From: Bacillota bacterium
GTDB taxonomy: Bacteria > Bacillota > Clostridia > Christensenellales > UMGS416
Direction of reading: 5' to 3'
DNA length: 15,358 bases
NCBI GenBank assembly: GCA_023422005.1
Contig: JAEZSC010000098.1
Span: 1-15,358, forward strand
The first letter of the stretch is position 1. Each line of letters opens with the position of its first letter. This document shows, in pieces, positions 6,836 to 14,557 of the stretch. The translations under genes were made by a program, and so were the position numbers. A model generated the notes under the pieces. The model searched no databases, was not told the DNA's origin, and worked only from the letters and a program-made list of their open reading frames with translations.

Positions 6836-7009
6836 CGCACACCTCGTGTTCATTGGGATTGCGGCTGTAACTCAGCATGAGTATATCATAATGGAATCAT
6901 AGCGGAGAGCGCCCGCGGAAATAACAACAAGATATGTCAAATAAGCGTCAAGGCAAGGCAAACATCCAATGGCCCCGGTGTGCTGTATGCAGAATGAGAC
7001 AAAATGGTG

Positions 7010-7015
7010 TATACT
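7010..7015 (+). promoter_or_regulatory. Probable -10 box for the 7075 gene and dusB
   Basis: TATACT at 7010-7015 stands 59 bases before the start of the next gene. No convincing -35 is seen at 16-18 bases. The 12 bases TGTATACTAAAA (7008-7019) are repeated exactly at 14556-14567 before recA, which supports a functional element. The interval 6836-7009 otherwise shows no gene and no clear minus-strand promoter. Confidence 0.5.
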
Positions 7016-7074
7016 AAAAAAGATCATGAGATAAACCATATAAAATACTCGGCTGTGGAAGGAACCGAAATTTC

Positions 7075-7707
7075 ATGAAATATTCGCTCAGACTGGTTTG
7101 GTACATCGCTAAGGTCGCCGGCATCGCGGTGTCGGTGTTCGCTATTCTTGTGGTGACGTTTTTCGTGGCCATGGATTCGGCCAATGTGTATGTCATCGTG
7201 ACCGACGGCATGAAGGCCCGTGCCGGTTCGGTGCTGACTCCCGGTGAGGACATCGACCTTTCCAAGTATTTTTCCCAGTCGTATTTGAAAAACGAAGCGC
7301 CGGACACCACGGCTTATTCCGACTTCATCATCTCAGACTTCAACTACAAACTGACCGTGGAATCGTTGTGGTGCAAGCCCTGGGAGGACACTGCCACGGT
7401 CACTGTTGTGGAGAGCATACCGGATTTCAAGTTCACCTCCAGCAACGGCGACGACGCCGAGTCCGACGTGATCATCAGCCCCCAGTGGCCCAAGACCCGC
7501 TATCAGCTCATCTGCCGCCAGGTGGATGGCGCGTGGCGTATCTTTGAGGTAAAACAGCTGGAGACGCTTCTGCCCGACCCCACGCGCACGCCGGAACCCA
7601 CCTATTTCATCACGGCCACACCGCTGCCCACGCCCAGCCCCACGCCGGGCCTGATCACCACGCCCACTCCCACGCCGGGAGCGGAAGCCTCGCCGGATGC
7701 CTCGTGA
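7075..7707 (+). CDS. Hypothetical membrane-anchored protein with Thr/Pro-rich C-terminal tail
   Basis: I do not recognise a named family. The 210-residue protein has a short basic N-terminus and one membrane helix at about 9-32, probably an uncleaved signal anchor. Next come an outside domain of about 130 residues (about 36-165) and a Thr/Pro-rich tail (about 168-205) with repeats such as PTPSPTPG and TPTPTPG. The globular part ends YQLICRQVDGAWRIFEVKQLE; a strand with Trp-Arg-Ile-Phe of this kind is seen in NTF2-like and similar small beta domains, but that is only a hint. The tail suggests a wall-spanning or flexible linker. A GGAAGGA site (7057-7063) lies 11 bases before the ATG. The stop is 4 bases before dusB, so the two are probably co-transcribed. 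Confidence 0.8.
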   Translation: MKYSLRLVWYIAKVAGIAVSVFAILVVTFFVAMDSANVYVIVTDGMKARAGSVLTPGEDIDLSKYFSQSYLKNEAPDTTAYSDFIISDFNYKLTVESLWCKPWEDTATVTVVESIPDFKFTSSNGDDAESDVIISPQWPKTRYQLICRQVDGAWRIFEVKQLETLLPDPTRTPEPTYFITATPLPTPSPTPGLITTPTPTPGAEASPDAS

Positions 7708-7711
7708 CGCG

Positions 7712-8677
7712 ATGAGAATAGGCGGCATCGAAATTCCGCAGGGGGCGCTGCTGGCGCCCATGGCGGGCGTCACCGACCTGCCTTTCCGGCGGATCTGCGC
7801 TGAAATGGGCGCGGCACTCACGTACACCGAGATGGTAAGCGCCAAGGGCCTGCTCTATTCGCCGGACCGCTCGCAGGCACTGCTGGCCGGCGCCGGCGTG
7901 GCCGGGCCCAGGGCCATGCAGCTTTTCGGCAACGAACCTCAGGTGATGGCCGACATGGCGCTGCGGTTCGGCGCGGAATATGACATCGTGGATGTGAACA
8001 TGGGGTGCCCGGTGCCCAAGATCGTGAAGGCCGGCCAGGGCAGCGCTTTGATGCAGCAACCCCAATGGGCGGCGCAGATCGTCTCCACGCTGGCGCAGCA
8101 GTTGGGCAAGCCCGTCACCGTGAAGATACGCAAGGGTTGGGACGACCAGCATATCAACGCCGTGGACTTTGCGCTGCGCATGCAGGATGCCGGGGCCGCG
8201 GCCGTGGCCGTGCACGGGCGAACCCGCGAGCAGTTCTACAGCGGCCGAGCCGATTGGGACATCATCGCCCAGGTCAAGCGGGCGCTCAGCGTGCCTGTGA
8301 TCGGCAACGGCGACGTGGCCTGTGGTGACGATGCCTTGGCCATGCTGCGCCACACCGGCTGTGACGCTGTGATGGTGGGCAGGGCGGCCCAGGGCAACCC
8401 GTGGATCTTCGAAGAAATCCTCTGTGCCCTTCGCGGTGAGCAAATGGTTGCGACAACCCTGGCGCACCGGCTGGCAGTGGCCCGCCGCCACAGCACCGAG
8501 CTGTGCGAGCTCAAGGGAGAGGCCGTAGCCGTGCAGGAGATGCGCAAGCAGCTCTCGTGGTACATCAAGGGTGTGCCCGGCGCTGCCCGCTGGCGCTTCC
8601 GGCTCAACGCGCTGAACCGCATGGAGGAGATCGCCGGGCTGCTGGATCAGTTGCTGGCGGAAAATACAGGCTCGTAG
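7712..8677 (+). CDS. dusB: tRNA-dihydrouridine synthase, DusB type
   Basis: The enzyme uses FMN and NADPH to reduce uridines of tRNA to dihydrouridine. The 321-residue product has the family's features: LAPMAGVTDLPFRR (14-27, FMN phosphate region), NMGCP (96-100) with the catalytic cysteine Cys99, VKIRKGW (137-143), VHGRTREQFYSGRADW (168-183), IGNGDV (197-202) and MVGRAAQGNPW (221-231). The start is uncertain. ATG 7712 gives MRIGGIE, as in relatives, but has no clear ribosome site and would depend on coupling to the gene ending at 7707. ATG 7697, in frame, adds five residues, overlaps that gene by 11 bases and has GGAAG 10 bases upstream. I prefer 7712 on family grounds. Confidence 0.94.
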   Translation: MRIGGIEIPQGALLAPMAGVTDLPFRRICAEMGAALTYTEMVSAKGLLYSPDRSQALLAGAGVAGPRAMQLFGNEPQVMADMALRFGAEYDIVDVNMGCPVPKIVKAGQGSALMQQPQWAAQIVSTLAQQLGKPVTVKIRKGWDDQHINAVDFALRMQDAGAAAVAVHGRTREQFYSGRADWDIIAQVKRALSVPVIGNGDVACGDDALAMLRHTGCDAVMVGRAAQGNPWIFEEILCALRGEQMVATTLAHRLAVARRHSTELCELKGEAVAVQEMRKQLSWYIKGVPGAARWRFRLNALNRMEEIAGLLDQLLAENTGS

Positions 8678-8698
8678 CAGCACGCCTTGTGCGTCGCG

Positions 8699-8727
8699 TT
8701 GTTTGCACCCGGCACATATGGTATAAT
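8699..8727 (+). promoter_or_regulatory. Extended -10 promoter of ftsK/spoIIIE
   Basis: TATAAT at 8722-8727 is a perfect -10 box with an upstream TG (8719-8720) in the extended -10 position. TTGTTT (8699-8704) lies 17 bases upstream as -35. Transcription would start near 8734, only 8 bases before the ATG at 8742, which favours the GTG at 8754 as the real start. Confidence 0.8.
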
Positions 8728-8753
8728 ATTGTATCCTTTGCATGGAGGATGCT

Positions 8754-11246
8754 GTGGCACCCAAAAAACGAAAGAAAAAAGCGCCGCCCAAAGCGGTGCG
8801 GCATAAGCGCTTTGAAGTATCCGGCCTCATCCTGATGGCGCTGGGTGTTTTTATGTTCGTTAGCTTGTTCACGGAATCCATCGGTGTGGTGGGCCACGGC
8901 ATCAAACAGGTGCTGTTTGGCGTGTTCGGCGTGGCGGCCTACGCGCTGCCAATTCTCATTACGGCTCTGGGCGTTGTCGTTATCGTCGCTGGCTATGAAG
9001 CGATCAAGTGGTTCCCCGTGACGGTGTGGACGGTGTTCGCTGTGCTGGCGCTGGCGCTGCTGCACATGTACTATCTGCCCAGGCTGGACAGCAAGAGCTT
9101 TCTGAGCTTCGTGGTCACGTCCTTTGACCTGGCCCGTACGAAGTCCGCCACCGGCGGAGCGCTGGGATCCATGGTCGCCTATCCACTCCACTACTTATTC
9201 GGTTTTCCAGGTGCAATCATATTCCTGATCGCATTCCTGCTGGCCATCGTGCTCATCATGACGCGGCTGAGCCTGCGCCGCCTGGGTGAGAATGTGCGAG
9301 ACAACGTGCGCGACACCGTGGCGGTGATGGCAGAGCGGCAAGAACAACGGCAAGAGCAGCGGCACGAACAGCGCCAGGAGCGCGCACAGGCGCAGGCCCG
9401 CCGCGGGCAGCGGCTGTATGTGGACAATCTGGCCACCGGCGGCAAGTCTGCAGGCACGGCTGCCGATGTTGATCTGCTCAACGCTTCAATGTTCCAGCCC
9501 ATGCCAGAGGCGGTGGGGGAGCAGACACGCGGCATTCCCCGGGTCATGGAGGAGCCCCAGCCATTGAGCGGCAGCTTCCAGCAAGCCAGCTTGTTTGAGC
9601 ATGACGAACCGGAACAAGAGCTGGAAGCCGAGGAGCCGGATCACGGACATGACCGCAATGCCGCGGCCCACGCCCCCGGGAAGCCCGCCGAAAAGGCTGC
9701 CGCCCCCGCGCCGGTTGTGCCGGCCATTGCAACCGCCGAGGCGGAGCCGCCGCCCTACGTGATCCCTCCTGTAAACCTGCTGACCAAATCGCCCCGGACC
9801 ACCGACAACAGCGCCGAGGAGATCAACCGCGGCGCGGCGCTGCTGGAGGAGACGCTGATGAGCTTTGGCGTGAGCTCCAAGGTCATCAACGTGTGCCGAG
9901 GCCCGGCCATCACCCGTTACGAGCTGCAGCCCGCCGCCGGCGTGAAGATCAGCCGTATCGTCAACCTGTCCAACGACATCGCGCTGAACATGGCTGCCCA
10001 GGGCGTGCGCATCGAGGCGCCCATCCCCGGCAAAGCAGCCATCGGCATCGAGGTGCCCAACGCCGTCATTTCCATGGTCAAGCTGCGGGATGTGCTGGAA
10101 AGCCCCGAGTTCCAAAAGGCCGAAGCGCCGATGAGCTTCTGCCTGGGTAAGGATATCGCCGGCAAGAACATCGTGGCCGACGTGGCCAAGATGCCCCACA
10201 TGATGATCGCTGGCTCCACCGGCTCGGGCAAGAGCGTGTGCATCAATTCGCTGATCGTGAGCATCCTCTACAAGGCTTCGCCGGAGCAGGTGCGCATGAT
10301 CATGATCGACCCCAAGATCGTGGAACTCAAAGTGTACAACGGCATACCGCACCTGCTGATCCCCGTGGTCAGTGACCCCAAGAAGGCTGCCGGCGCGCTG
10401 AACTGGGCGGTGCAGGAGATGGTGCGCCGCTATGAGCTGCTGGCCGATAAAGGCGCCCGCGACATCCACCGATACAACCAGATCGTGGAAGGCGAGGAGG
10501 ACGGCGAACGCCTGCCCCAGATCATGATTGTCGTGGACGAGCTGGCGGACCTGATGATGGTGGCCCCCAACGAGGTGGAAGACTCCATCTGCCGCCTGGC
10601 CCAGATGGCCCGTGCCGCCGGCATGCATCTTGTCATCGCCACACAGCGCCCGTCGGTGGATGTCATCACCGGCGTCATCAAGGCCAACATTCCCTCGCGC
10701 ATCGCCTTTGCTGTGAGCTCCCAGGTGGACAGCCGCACGATACTCGACATGGCTGGCGCGGAAAAACTGCTGGGCCGCGGCGACATGCTCTTCGACCCCT
10801 CCGGCGCCAGCAAACCGCTGCGCGTGCAGGGCGCCTATGTATCCGAGAACGAGGTCGAGAAGGTCGTGGAGTTCATCAAGCAGCAGTACAAAGCCGCCGA
10901 ATATGACACCGAGGTGCTCAGCAACGTCAACAGCTTTGAACTGCCCACGAAGAAAGGTAGAGGTGGCGGAGGCTTCTCCTCTTCTGAAGAGGGCGGCGAT
11001 GATGAGTACTCCGAGCGCCAATATGACGCGCTGCTGATGGACGCCATGAACGTCGTGTACGACACCGGTCAAGCCAGCATCTCCATGGTGCAGCGCAAGC
11101 TCAAGGTCGGCTATGCCCGGGCGGCGCGGCTGGTGGACGAGCTGGAGGAGTTGGGCGTCGTGAGCCCCTCCACGGGCAGCAAGCCCCGCGACATCCTAAA
11201 GACCCGGGCCGACGCCGCCGCCACCATCGAACAATACCGAGGTTGA
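8754..11246 (+). CDS. ftsK: FtsK/SpoIIIE family DNA translocase
   Basis: A septum-anchored hexameric ATPase that pumps chromosomal DNA during division or into the forespore. From the GTG at 8754 the product is 830 residues, starting MAPKKRKKK. Several membrane helices lie between about 20 and 173. A charged linker follows (about 174-330) with a Gln/Glu/Arg repeat. The motor domain has GSTGSGKS (487-494, Walker A), IVVDELADL (592-600, Walker B) and ATQRPSVDVITG (629-640). A C-terminal winged-helix gamma domain starts near 750 (YDALLMDAMN, KLKVGYARAARLVDELE) and should read oriented DNA motifs. GTG 8754 has GGAGG (8744-8748) at good spacing; ATG 8742 has none. SpoIIIE and FtsK cannot be told apart here; the sporulation lineage favours SpoIIIE. 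rimO follows after 8 bases. Confidence 0.95.
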   Translation: MAPKKRKKKAPPKAVRHKRFEVSGLILMALGVFMFVSLFTESIGVVGHGIKQVLFGVFGVAAYALPILITALGVVVIVAGYEAIKWFPVTVWTVFAVLALALLHMYYLPRLDSKSFLSFVVTSFDLARTKSATGGALGSMVAYPLHYLFGFPGAIIFLIAFLLAIVLIMTRLSLRRLGENVRDNVRDTVAVMAERQEQRQEQRHEQRQERAQAQARRGQRLYVDNLATGGKSAGTAADVDLLNASMFQPMPEAVGEQTRGIPRVMEEPQPLSGSFQQASLFEHDEPEQELEAEEPDHGHDRNAAAHAPGKPAEKAAAPAPVVPAIATAEAEPPPYVIPPVNLLTKSPRTTDNSAEEINRGAALLEETLMSFGVSSKVINVCRGPAITRYELQPAAGVKISRIVNLSNDIALNMAAQGVRIEAPIPGKAAIGIEVPNAVISMVKLRDVLESPEFQKAEAPMSFCLGKDIAGKNIVADVAKMPHMMIAGSTGSGKSVCINSLIVSILYKASPEQVRMIMIDPKIVELKVYNGIPHLLIPVVSDPKKAAGALNWAVQEMVRRYELLADKGARDIHRYNQIVEGEEDGERLPQIMIVVDELADLMMVAPNEVEDSICRLAQMARAAGMHLVIATQRPSVDVITGVIKANIPSRIAFAVSSQVDSRTILDMAGAEKLLGRGDMLFDPSGASKPLRVQGAYVSENEVEKVVEFIKQQYKAAEYDTEVLSNVNSFELPTKKGRGGGGFSSSEEGGDDEYSERQYDALLMDAMNVVYDTGQASISMVQRKLKVGYARAARLVDELEELGVVSPSTGSKPRDILKTRADAAATIEQYRG
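9339..9383 (+). repeat. In-frame (Gln-Glu-Gln-Arg)-type repeat in the FtsK linker
   Basis: The DNA has an imperfect 12-base period coding QEQR QEQR HEQR QERA. It lies in the linker between the membrane part and the motor domain, where FtsK proteins vary in length and composition. Confidence 0.7.
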
Positions 11247-11254
11247 AGCAAACA

Positions 11255-12565
11255 ATGAGAATTGCCTTTAAGATGCTGGGCTGCCCCAAGAACGACGTGG
11301 ATGCCGAAGTCATGATCTACCTGCTGCGGGAGGCCGGCCATGACATCGTGGGCGACCCTTCCGTGGCCGACGCCATCATCGTGAACACGTGCGGCTTTAT
11401 CAAGGACGCCAAGGACGAATCGGTGGATGCCATACTGGAGATGGCCGAGCATAAAAAGACCGGCTCCTGCCAGCGCCTCATCGTGTCCGGGTGCCTGAGC
11501 CAGCGCTACAACAAGCAGCTCTTTGACGCCATACCAGAAGTGGACCTGATGATCGGCGTAAACGACTACGGCCGCATTGTGGCTCTCGTGGAGGGCGCCA
11601 CCGGCGACCGCGTGCTGGCCTGCTCACCGGACCCGGCTTCACCCTTCATTCCCGGCCGCGCCATATCCACGCCCAAGCACTATGCGTATCTGAAGATCGC
11701 CGAAGGGTGCAGCAACCGATGCGCTTATTGTGCGATACCGGCCATCCGCGGCCCCTACCGCAGCCGTGACCCTCAGAGCATCGTGCAGGAGGCGGAAATC
11801 TTGACCCGTCAGGGGGCTAAGGAGCTGATCCTGATTGCCCAGGATACCACTCGCTACGGCATGGACCTGGGCGCTGATGCCGGTCTGGTGCCTCTGGTCC
11901 ACAGCCTGACCGGTGTGGAAGGCGTAGAGCGCATCCGGCTGCTGTATTGCTATCCGGAGTTGGTGACCGATGAGCTGCTGGAACTCGTGGGCACCCACCC
12001 GAAGCTGGCCCGCTATCTGGACATCCCGCTGCAGCACATCGACGACGGCATACTGCGCGCCATGAACCGCCGCAGCACCGAAGGGCAGATCCGAGCGCTG
12101 ATCGAGAAGATCCGTTCCAAGTACGACATCGCGCTGCGTACGACGTTCATCGTAGGCTTCCCCGGCGAAACCGACGGGCAGTTTGATAACCTGCTGCACT
12201 TCGCCCAGGACGCCCGCTTTGAGAACATGGGCGCTTTCGTCTACAGCCCCGAAGAGGGCACGCCGGCCTATAAAATGAAACCCCGGGTGCCCAAGCGCAC
12301 CTCCGAGCGCCGCCGCCATCAGCTCATGATGGCCCAGCAGGAGATCTCCACGGCGCTGCTGGCCGCCCAGGTTGGCAGCGAGCGCCTGGCGCTGGCCGAT
12401 GGCATCGATGAGAACGGCGACCTCGTGTGCCGCACCGAAGCACAGGCGCCGGATATCGACGGCGTGACCTATGTGTCCGGCGGCAGCGCTGATCTCGTAG
12501 GCTCCATGTTGCGGGTACGAATCACCGGATCCACCGAATATGATCTACGGGGGGTGGTACTATGA
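11255..12565 (+). CDS. rimO: Ribosomal protein S12 methylthiotransferase RimO
   Basis: RimO is a radical-SAM enzyme that adds a methylthio group to the conserved aspartate of ribosomal protein S12. The 436-residue product has the three domains expected. The N-terminal domain has cysteines for the auxiliary iron-sulfur cluster in MLGCPKND (Cys10), NTCGF (Cys46) and SGCLSQRY (Cys80). The radical-SAM core has EGCSNRCAYCAIP (Cys152, 156, 159) and RTTFIVGFPGE (295-305). A TRAM-like RNA/protein-binding end lies at about 373-436. LGCPKN with VDAE favours RimO over the tRNA enzyme MiaB. Starting at ATG 11255 gives the usual N-terminus; the TTG at 11243 overlaps ftsK and has no placed ribosome site. 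The stop overlaps pgsA by 4 bases (ATGA). Confidence 0.95.
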   Translation: MRIAFKMLGCPKNDVDAEVMIYLLREAGHDIVGDPSVADAIIVNTCGFIKDAKDESVDAILEMAEHKKTGSCQRLIVSGCLSQRYNKQLFDAIPEVDLMIGVNDYGRIVALVEGATGDRVLACSPDPASPFIPGRAISTPKHYAYLKIAEGCSNRCAYCAIPAIRGPYRSRDPQSIVQEAEILTRQGAKELILIAQDTTRYGMDLGADAGLVPLVHSLTGVEGVERIRLLYCYPELVTDELLELVGTHPKLARYLDIPLQHIDDGILRAMNRRSTEGQIRALIEKIRSKYDIALRTTFIVGFPGETDGQFDNLLHFAQDARFENMGAFVYSPEEGTPAYKMKPRVPKRTSERRRHQLMMAQQEISTALLAAQVGSERLALADGIDENGDLVCRTEAQAPDIDGVTYVSGGSADLVGSMLRVRITGSTEYDLRGVVL

Positions 12566-13110
12566 ACTGGGCAAACCGCCTGACCGTGATGCGGATGCTG
12601 ATCATACCGGTGTTCTTGGTCTTTCTCTACTTGAACGATAAAACTTCCATGCTGGTGGCCGCAGGGCTGTTCCTGCTGGCGTCGCTGACCGATATCCTGG
12701 ACGGCTACATCGCCCGGCGGGAGAAGAAGGTCACCGTGTTTGGCAAGGTGTTCGATCCCATCGCCGACAAGCTGCTGGTGCTGGCCGCGCTCATCGTGCT
12801 CGTGGAGCAGAAGCAGCTGCCTTCGTGGATCGTCATCATCATCATCGGACGGGAGATCCTGATCAGCGGGTTCCGCATCGTGGCCGCGGACAAGGGCGAA
12901 ATCATCTCGGCCAGTTGGCTGGGCAAGACCAAGACCGTACTGCAGGATGTGGCCGTGATCCTCTATCTGCTGCATGGCTTGCCGGCCTTCCAGTGGCTGG
13001 ATGTGCTGTGGCTGCCGCAGATAGCCATTGGCGCTGCACTGGTGTTCACCGTGTGGTCCACCATCGATTACTTCGTCGTCAACAAGAGAGCCTTCTCCGC
13101 GGAGGGATAA
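12562..13110 (+). CDS. pgsA: CDP-diacylglycerol-glycerol-3-phosphate 3-phosphatidyltransferase
   Basis: This membrane enzyme makes phosphatidylglycerophosphate from CDP-diacylglycerol and glycerol 3-phosphate, the committed step to phosphatidylglycerol and cardiolipin. The 182-residue product carries the full CDP-alcohol phosphotransferase signature, Asp47-Gly48-x2-Ala51-Arg52-x8-Gly61-x3-Asp65-x3-Asp69. It has hydrophobic helices at about 10-25, 30-46, 71-82, 88-105, 125-142 and 150-172. The N-terminus MNWANRLTVMRMLIIPVF is typical of PgsA. The start codon overlaps the rimO stop, so translation is coupled. The dispersed repeat begins 11 bases after its stop. Confidence 0.94.
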   Translation: MNWANRLTVMRMLIIPVFLVFLYLNDKTSMLVAAGLFLLASLTDILDGYIARREKKVTVFGKVFDPIADKLLVLAALIVLVEQKQLPSWIVIIIIGREILISGFRIVAADKGEIISASWLGKTKTVLQDVAVILYLLHGLPAFQWLDVLWLPQIAIGAALVFTVWSTIDYFVVNKRAFSAEG

Positions 13111-13120
13111 TTCAAAGTAA

Positions 13121-13233
13121 ATGGTGCCGAAGGTTTCCAAAGGGCGATCGGAAAGCCCTTTGGTCTTGCAAGGCAATCAGCTTGCTGATTGCCGGTCGGT
13201 CCGCAGACCGATGCGTGCCCACAGGCGCGAAAT
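13121..13233. repeat. Modular hairpin repeat, long copy
   Basis: This is the partner of 5615-5678. The left 45 bases match at 43 positions and keep the 9-bp hairpin (13137-13145 with 13155-13163). The right end keeps a 6-bp hairpin (13214-13219 with 13224-13229, one G.U, loop CACA) and the identical 12 bases at 13222-13233. Between them this copy alone has two more perfect hairpins: 13172-13180 with 13185-13193 (9 bp, loop CTTG) and 13196-13201 with 13206-13211 (6 bp, loop CGCA). The element fills most of the pgsA-cinA gap. Both loop and stem changes keep pairing at the right-end hairpin. Confidence 0.8.
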
Positions 13234-13260
13234 TCCTTAACTAGTGGTTAAGAAAGGAAT
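13232..13260 (+). promoter_or_regulatory. Possible Shine-Dalgarno-masking hairpin before cinA
   Basis: CTTAAC (13236-13241) pairs with GTTAAG (13247-13252) around a five-base loop. Alternatively ATTCCTT (13232-13238) pairs with AAGGAAT (13254-13260), which covers the only purine-rich ribosome site, AAAGGA (13253-13258). That site is 14-15 bases from the ATG, longer than usual. The two pairings share bases 13236-13238, so they compete in part. Confidence 0.35.
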
Positions 13261-13272
13261 AATTTAATAAAG

Positions 13273-14517
13273 ATGATCGCCGAAATTCTGTGCATCGGTA
13301 CTGAATTGCTGATGGGCCAGGTGGTCAACACCGACGCGCAATATCTATCGCAGGAATTGAGCCGCCTGGGCATCGGTGTCTACCGCCACACGACCATCGG
13401 CGACAATCCCCAGCGGTTGAGGGAGACATTCCTGACGGCGCTGGGGCGCAGCGACATCGTGATCACGACCGGCGGCCTGGGGCCCACGATGGACGACCTG
13501 ACCAAAGAGACCATCGCGGAAGCGCTGGGGCTGAAGATGGCGCTGCACGAGGAATCCCTGGAGACGCTGCGCGCGTGGTTCACGCGCTTCAACCGGGTCA
13601 TGACGCCCAACAACGAGCGCCAGGCGTGGTTCCCCGAGGGCAGCATCGTGCTGCGCAACGAGCGCGGCACCGCGCCGGCCTGCATCGTGGAAACCGGCGG
13701 CAAAGCCGTTATCATACTGCCCGGACCACCCAGAGAGCTCACGTGGATCTTCGACCATGAGGTCGTGCCATATTTGCAGCGCCGCGTCAACAGCCACTTC
13801 CACACGGTGCATTTGCGTTTTTTCGGCATCGGCGAATCGGAGCTGGAGCATCGTGTCCGGGACATCATGGAGGCCCAGAGCAACCCGACCATCGCACCCT
13901 ATTGCTCCGCCGGCGAGGTGATGCTGCGCGTGACGGCCAGCGCTCCCACCGAGGAGCAGGCCGCGGCGCTGGTGGAGCCGGTGCAGGCGCAGATACTGGA
14001 CAGGGTGGGGCAGTTCCTGTACACCGACCGCTGGGGCTCACTGGCCGAGACGGTTGTGCGCCTGCTGGCTGAACGTAGTCTGACGCTGAGCACGGCGGAG
14101 AGCTGCACCGGAGGCATGCTGGCCTCCGACATCGTGGATATTTCCGGCTGTTCGGCGATGTTCCTTGGCTCCGTTGTGGCCTACAGCAACGATGTGAAGT
14201 GCAATACATTGGGCGTGAGCGAAGCCACGCTGCGGGAGCACGGCGCCGTCAGCGAGGAAACGGCCCGCGAAATGGCCTCCGGGTGCCTTCGGCTCTTTTC
14301 GTCGGACTACGCCCTTTCCACGACAGGCATCGCTGGGCCCGATGGCGGCACCGCCGAAAAGCCCGTAGGCCTGGTGTACATCGCGCTGGCCCGCCGCGAC
14401 GGCGATGTGCAGGTGCGCCGCCTGCTGCTTGCCAACCGCGAACGCGCCTTCGTGCGCCACGTGACGTGCCTGAACGCGCTGGACATACTACGTCAGACAA
14501 TCGCAGGCGACCATTAA
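13273..14517 (+). CDS. cinA: CinA: molybdopterin-binding-like domain fused to NMN amidohydrolase (PncC) domain
   Basis: The 414-residue protein has both CinA domains. The N-terminal COG1058 domain (about 1-170) has CIGTELLMGQVVNTD (7-21), TTGGLGPTMDDLTKE (65-79) and ILPGPPRE (148-155); in characterised relatives it hydrolyses ADP-ribose-type nucleotides. The C-terminal PncC domain (about 255-410) has STAESCTGG (273-281), GAVSEETAREM (324-334) and TGIAGPDGGTAEKPVGLVY (351-369); it deamidates nicotinamide mononucleotide for NAD recycling. The start MIAEILCIGTELL is the family norm, although the ribosome site AAAGGA is unusually far upstream. In several Firmicutes cinA is co-transcribed with recA; here a separate promoter and SOS-like box lie between them. 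Confidence 0.95.
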   Translation: MIAEILCIGTELLMGQVVNTDAQYLSQELSRLGIGVYRHTTIGDNPQRLRETFLTALGRSDIVITTGGLGPTMDDLTKETIAEALGLKMALHEESLETLRAWFTRFNRVMTPNNERQAWFPEGSIVLRNERGTAPACIVETGGKAVIILPGPPRELTWIFDHEVVPYLQRRVNSHFHTVHLRFFGIGESELEHRVRDIMEAQSNPTIAPYCSAGEVMLRVTASAPTEEQAAALVEPVQAQILDRVGQFLYTDRWGSLAETVVRLLAERSLTLSTAESCTGGMLASDIVDISGCSAMFLGSVVAYSNDVKCNTLGVSEATLREHGAVSEETAREMASGCLRLFSSDYALSTTGIAGPDGGTAEKPVGLVYIALARRDGDVQVRRLLLANRERAFVRHVTCLNALDILRQTIAGDH

Positions 14518-14528
14518 AGGCACAAGGG

Positions 14529-14542
14529 CGAAAAAATGTTTG
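14529..14542 (+). promoter_or_regulatory. LexA (SOS) box-like operator before recA
   Basis: The 14 bases CGAAAAAATGTTTG match the Gram-positive LexA consensus CGAAC-N4-GTTCG at 8 of 10 fixed positions. They lie 15 bases upstream of the -10 box, across the -35 region, where a repressor would block transcription. recA is a standard SOS gene, so the place is right; the two mismatches are symmetric (positions 5 and 13). Confidence 0.5.
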
Positions 14543-14557
14543 CATTTCATACCTGTG

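Noticed and set aside
5924..6880. 318-codon plus-strand frame opposite the URO-D-like gene
   Set aside because: Composition is shadow-like (many His, Val, Arg) and the minus strand shows ordered URO-D family motifs and a good start.
6935..6940. TTGACA on the minus strand as -35 for the URO-D gene
   Set aside because: No -10-like hexamer lies 16-18 bases downstream; TATGAT-like boxes at 6896-6901 and 6885-6890 are at the wrong distance.
9486..11072. 528-codon His-rich open frame on the minus strand opposite ftsK
   Set aside because: The plus strand has intact FtsK motor motifs; the antisense frame has biased His/Gly/Ala composition and no ribosome site or domain.
13121..13260. CRISPR-like or riboswitch interpretation of the pgsA-cinA gap
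   Set aside because: There are no regularly spaced identical repeats with unique spacers, and the block recurs at 5615 in an unrelated downstream setting, so it is better explained as a dispersed repeat.
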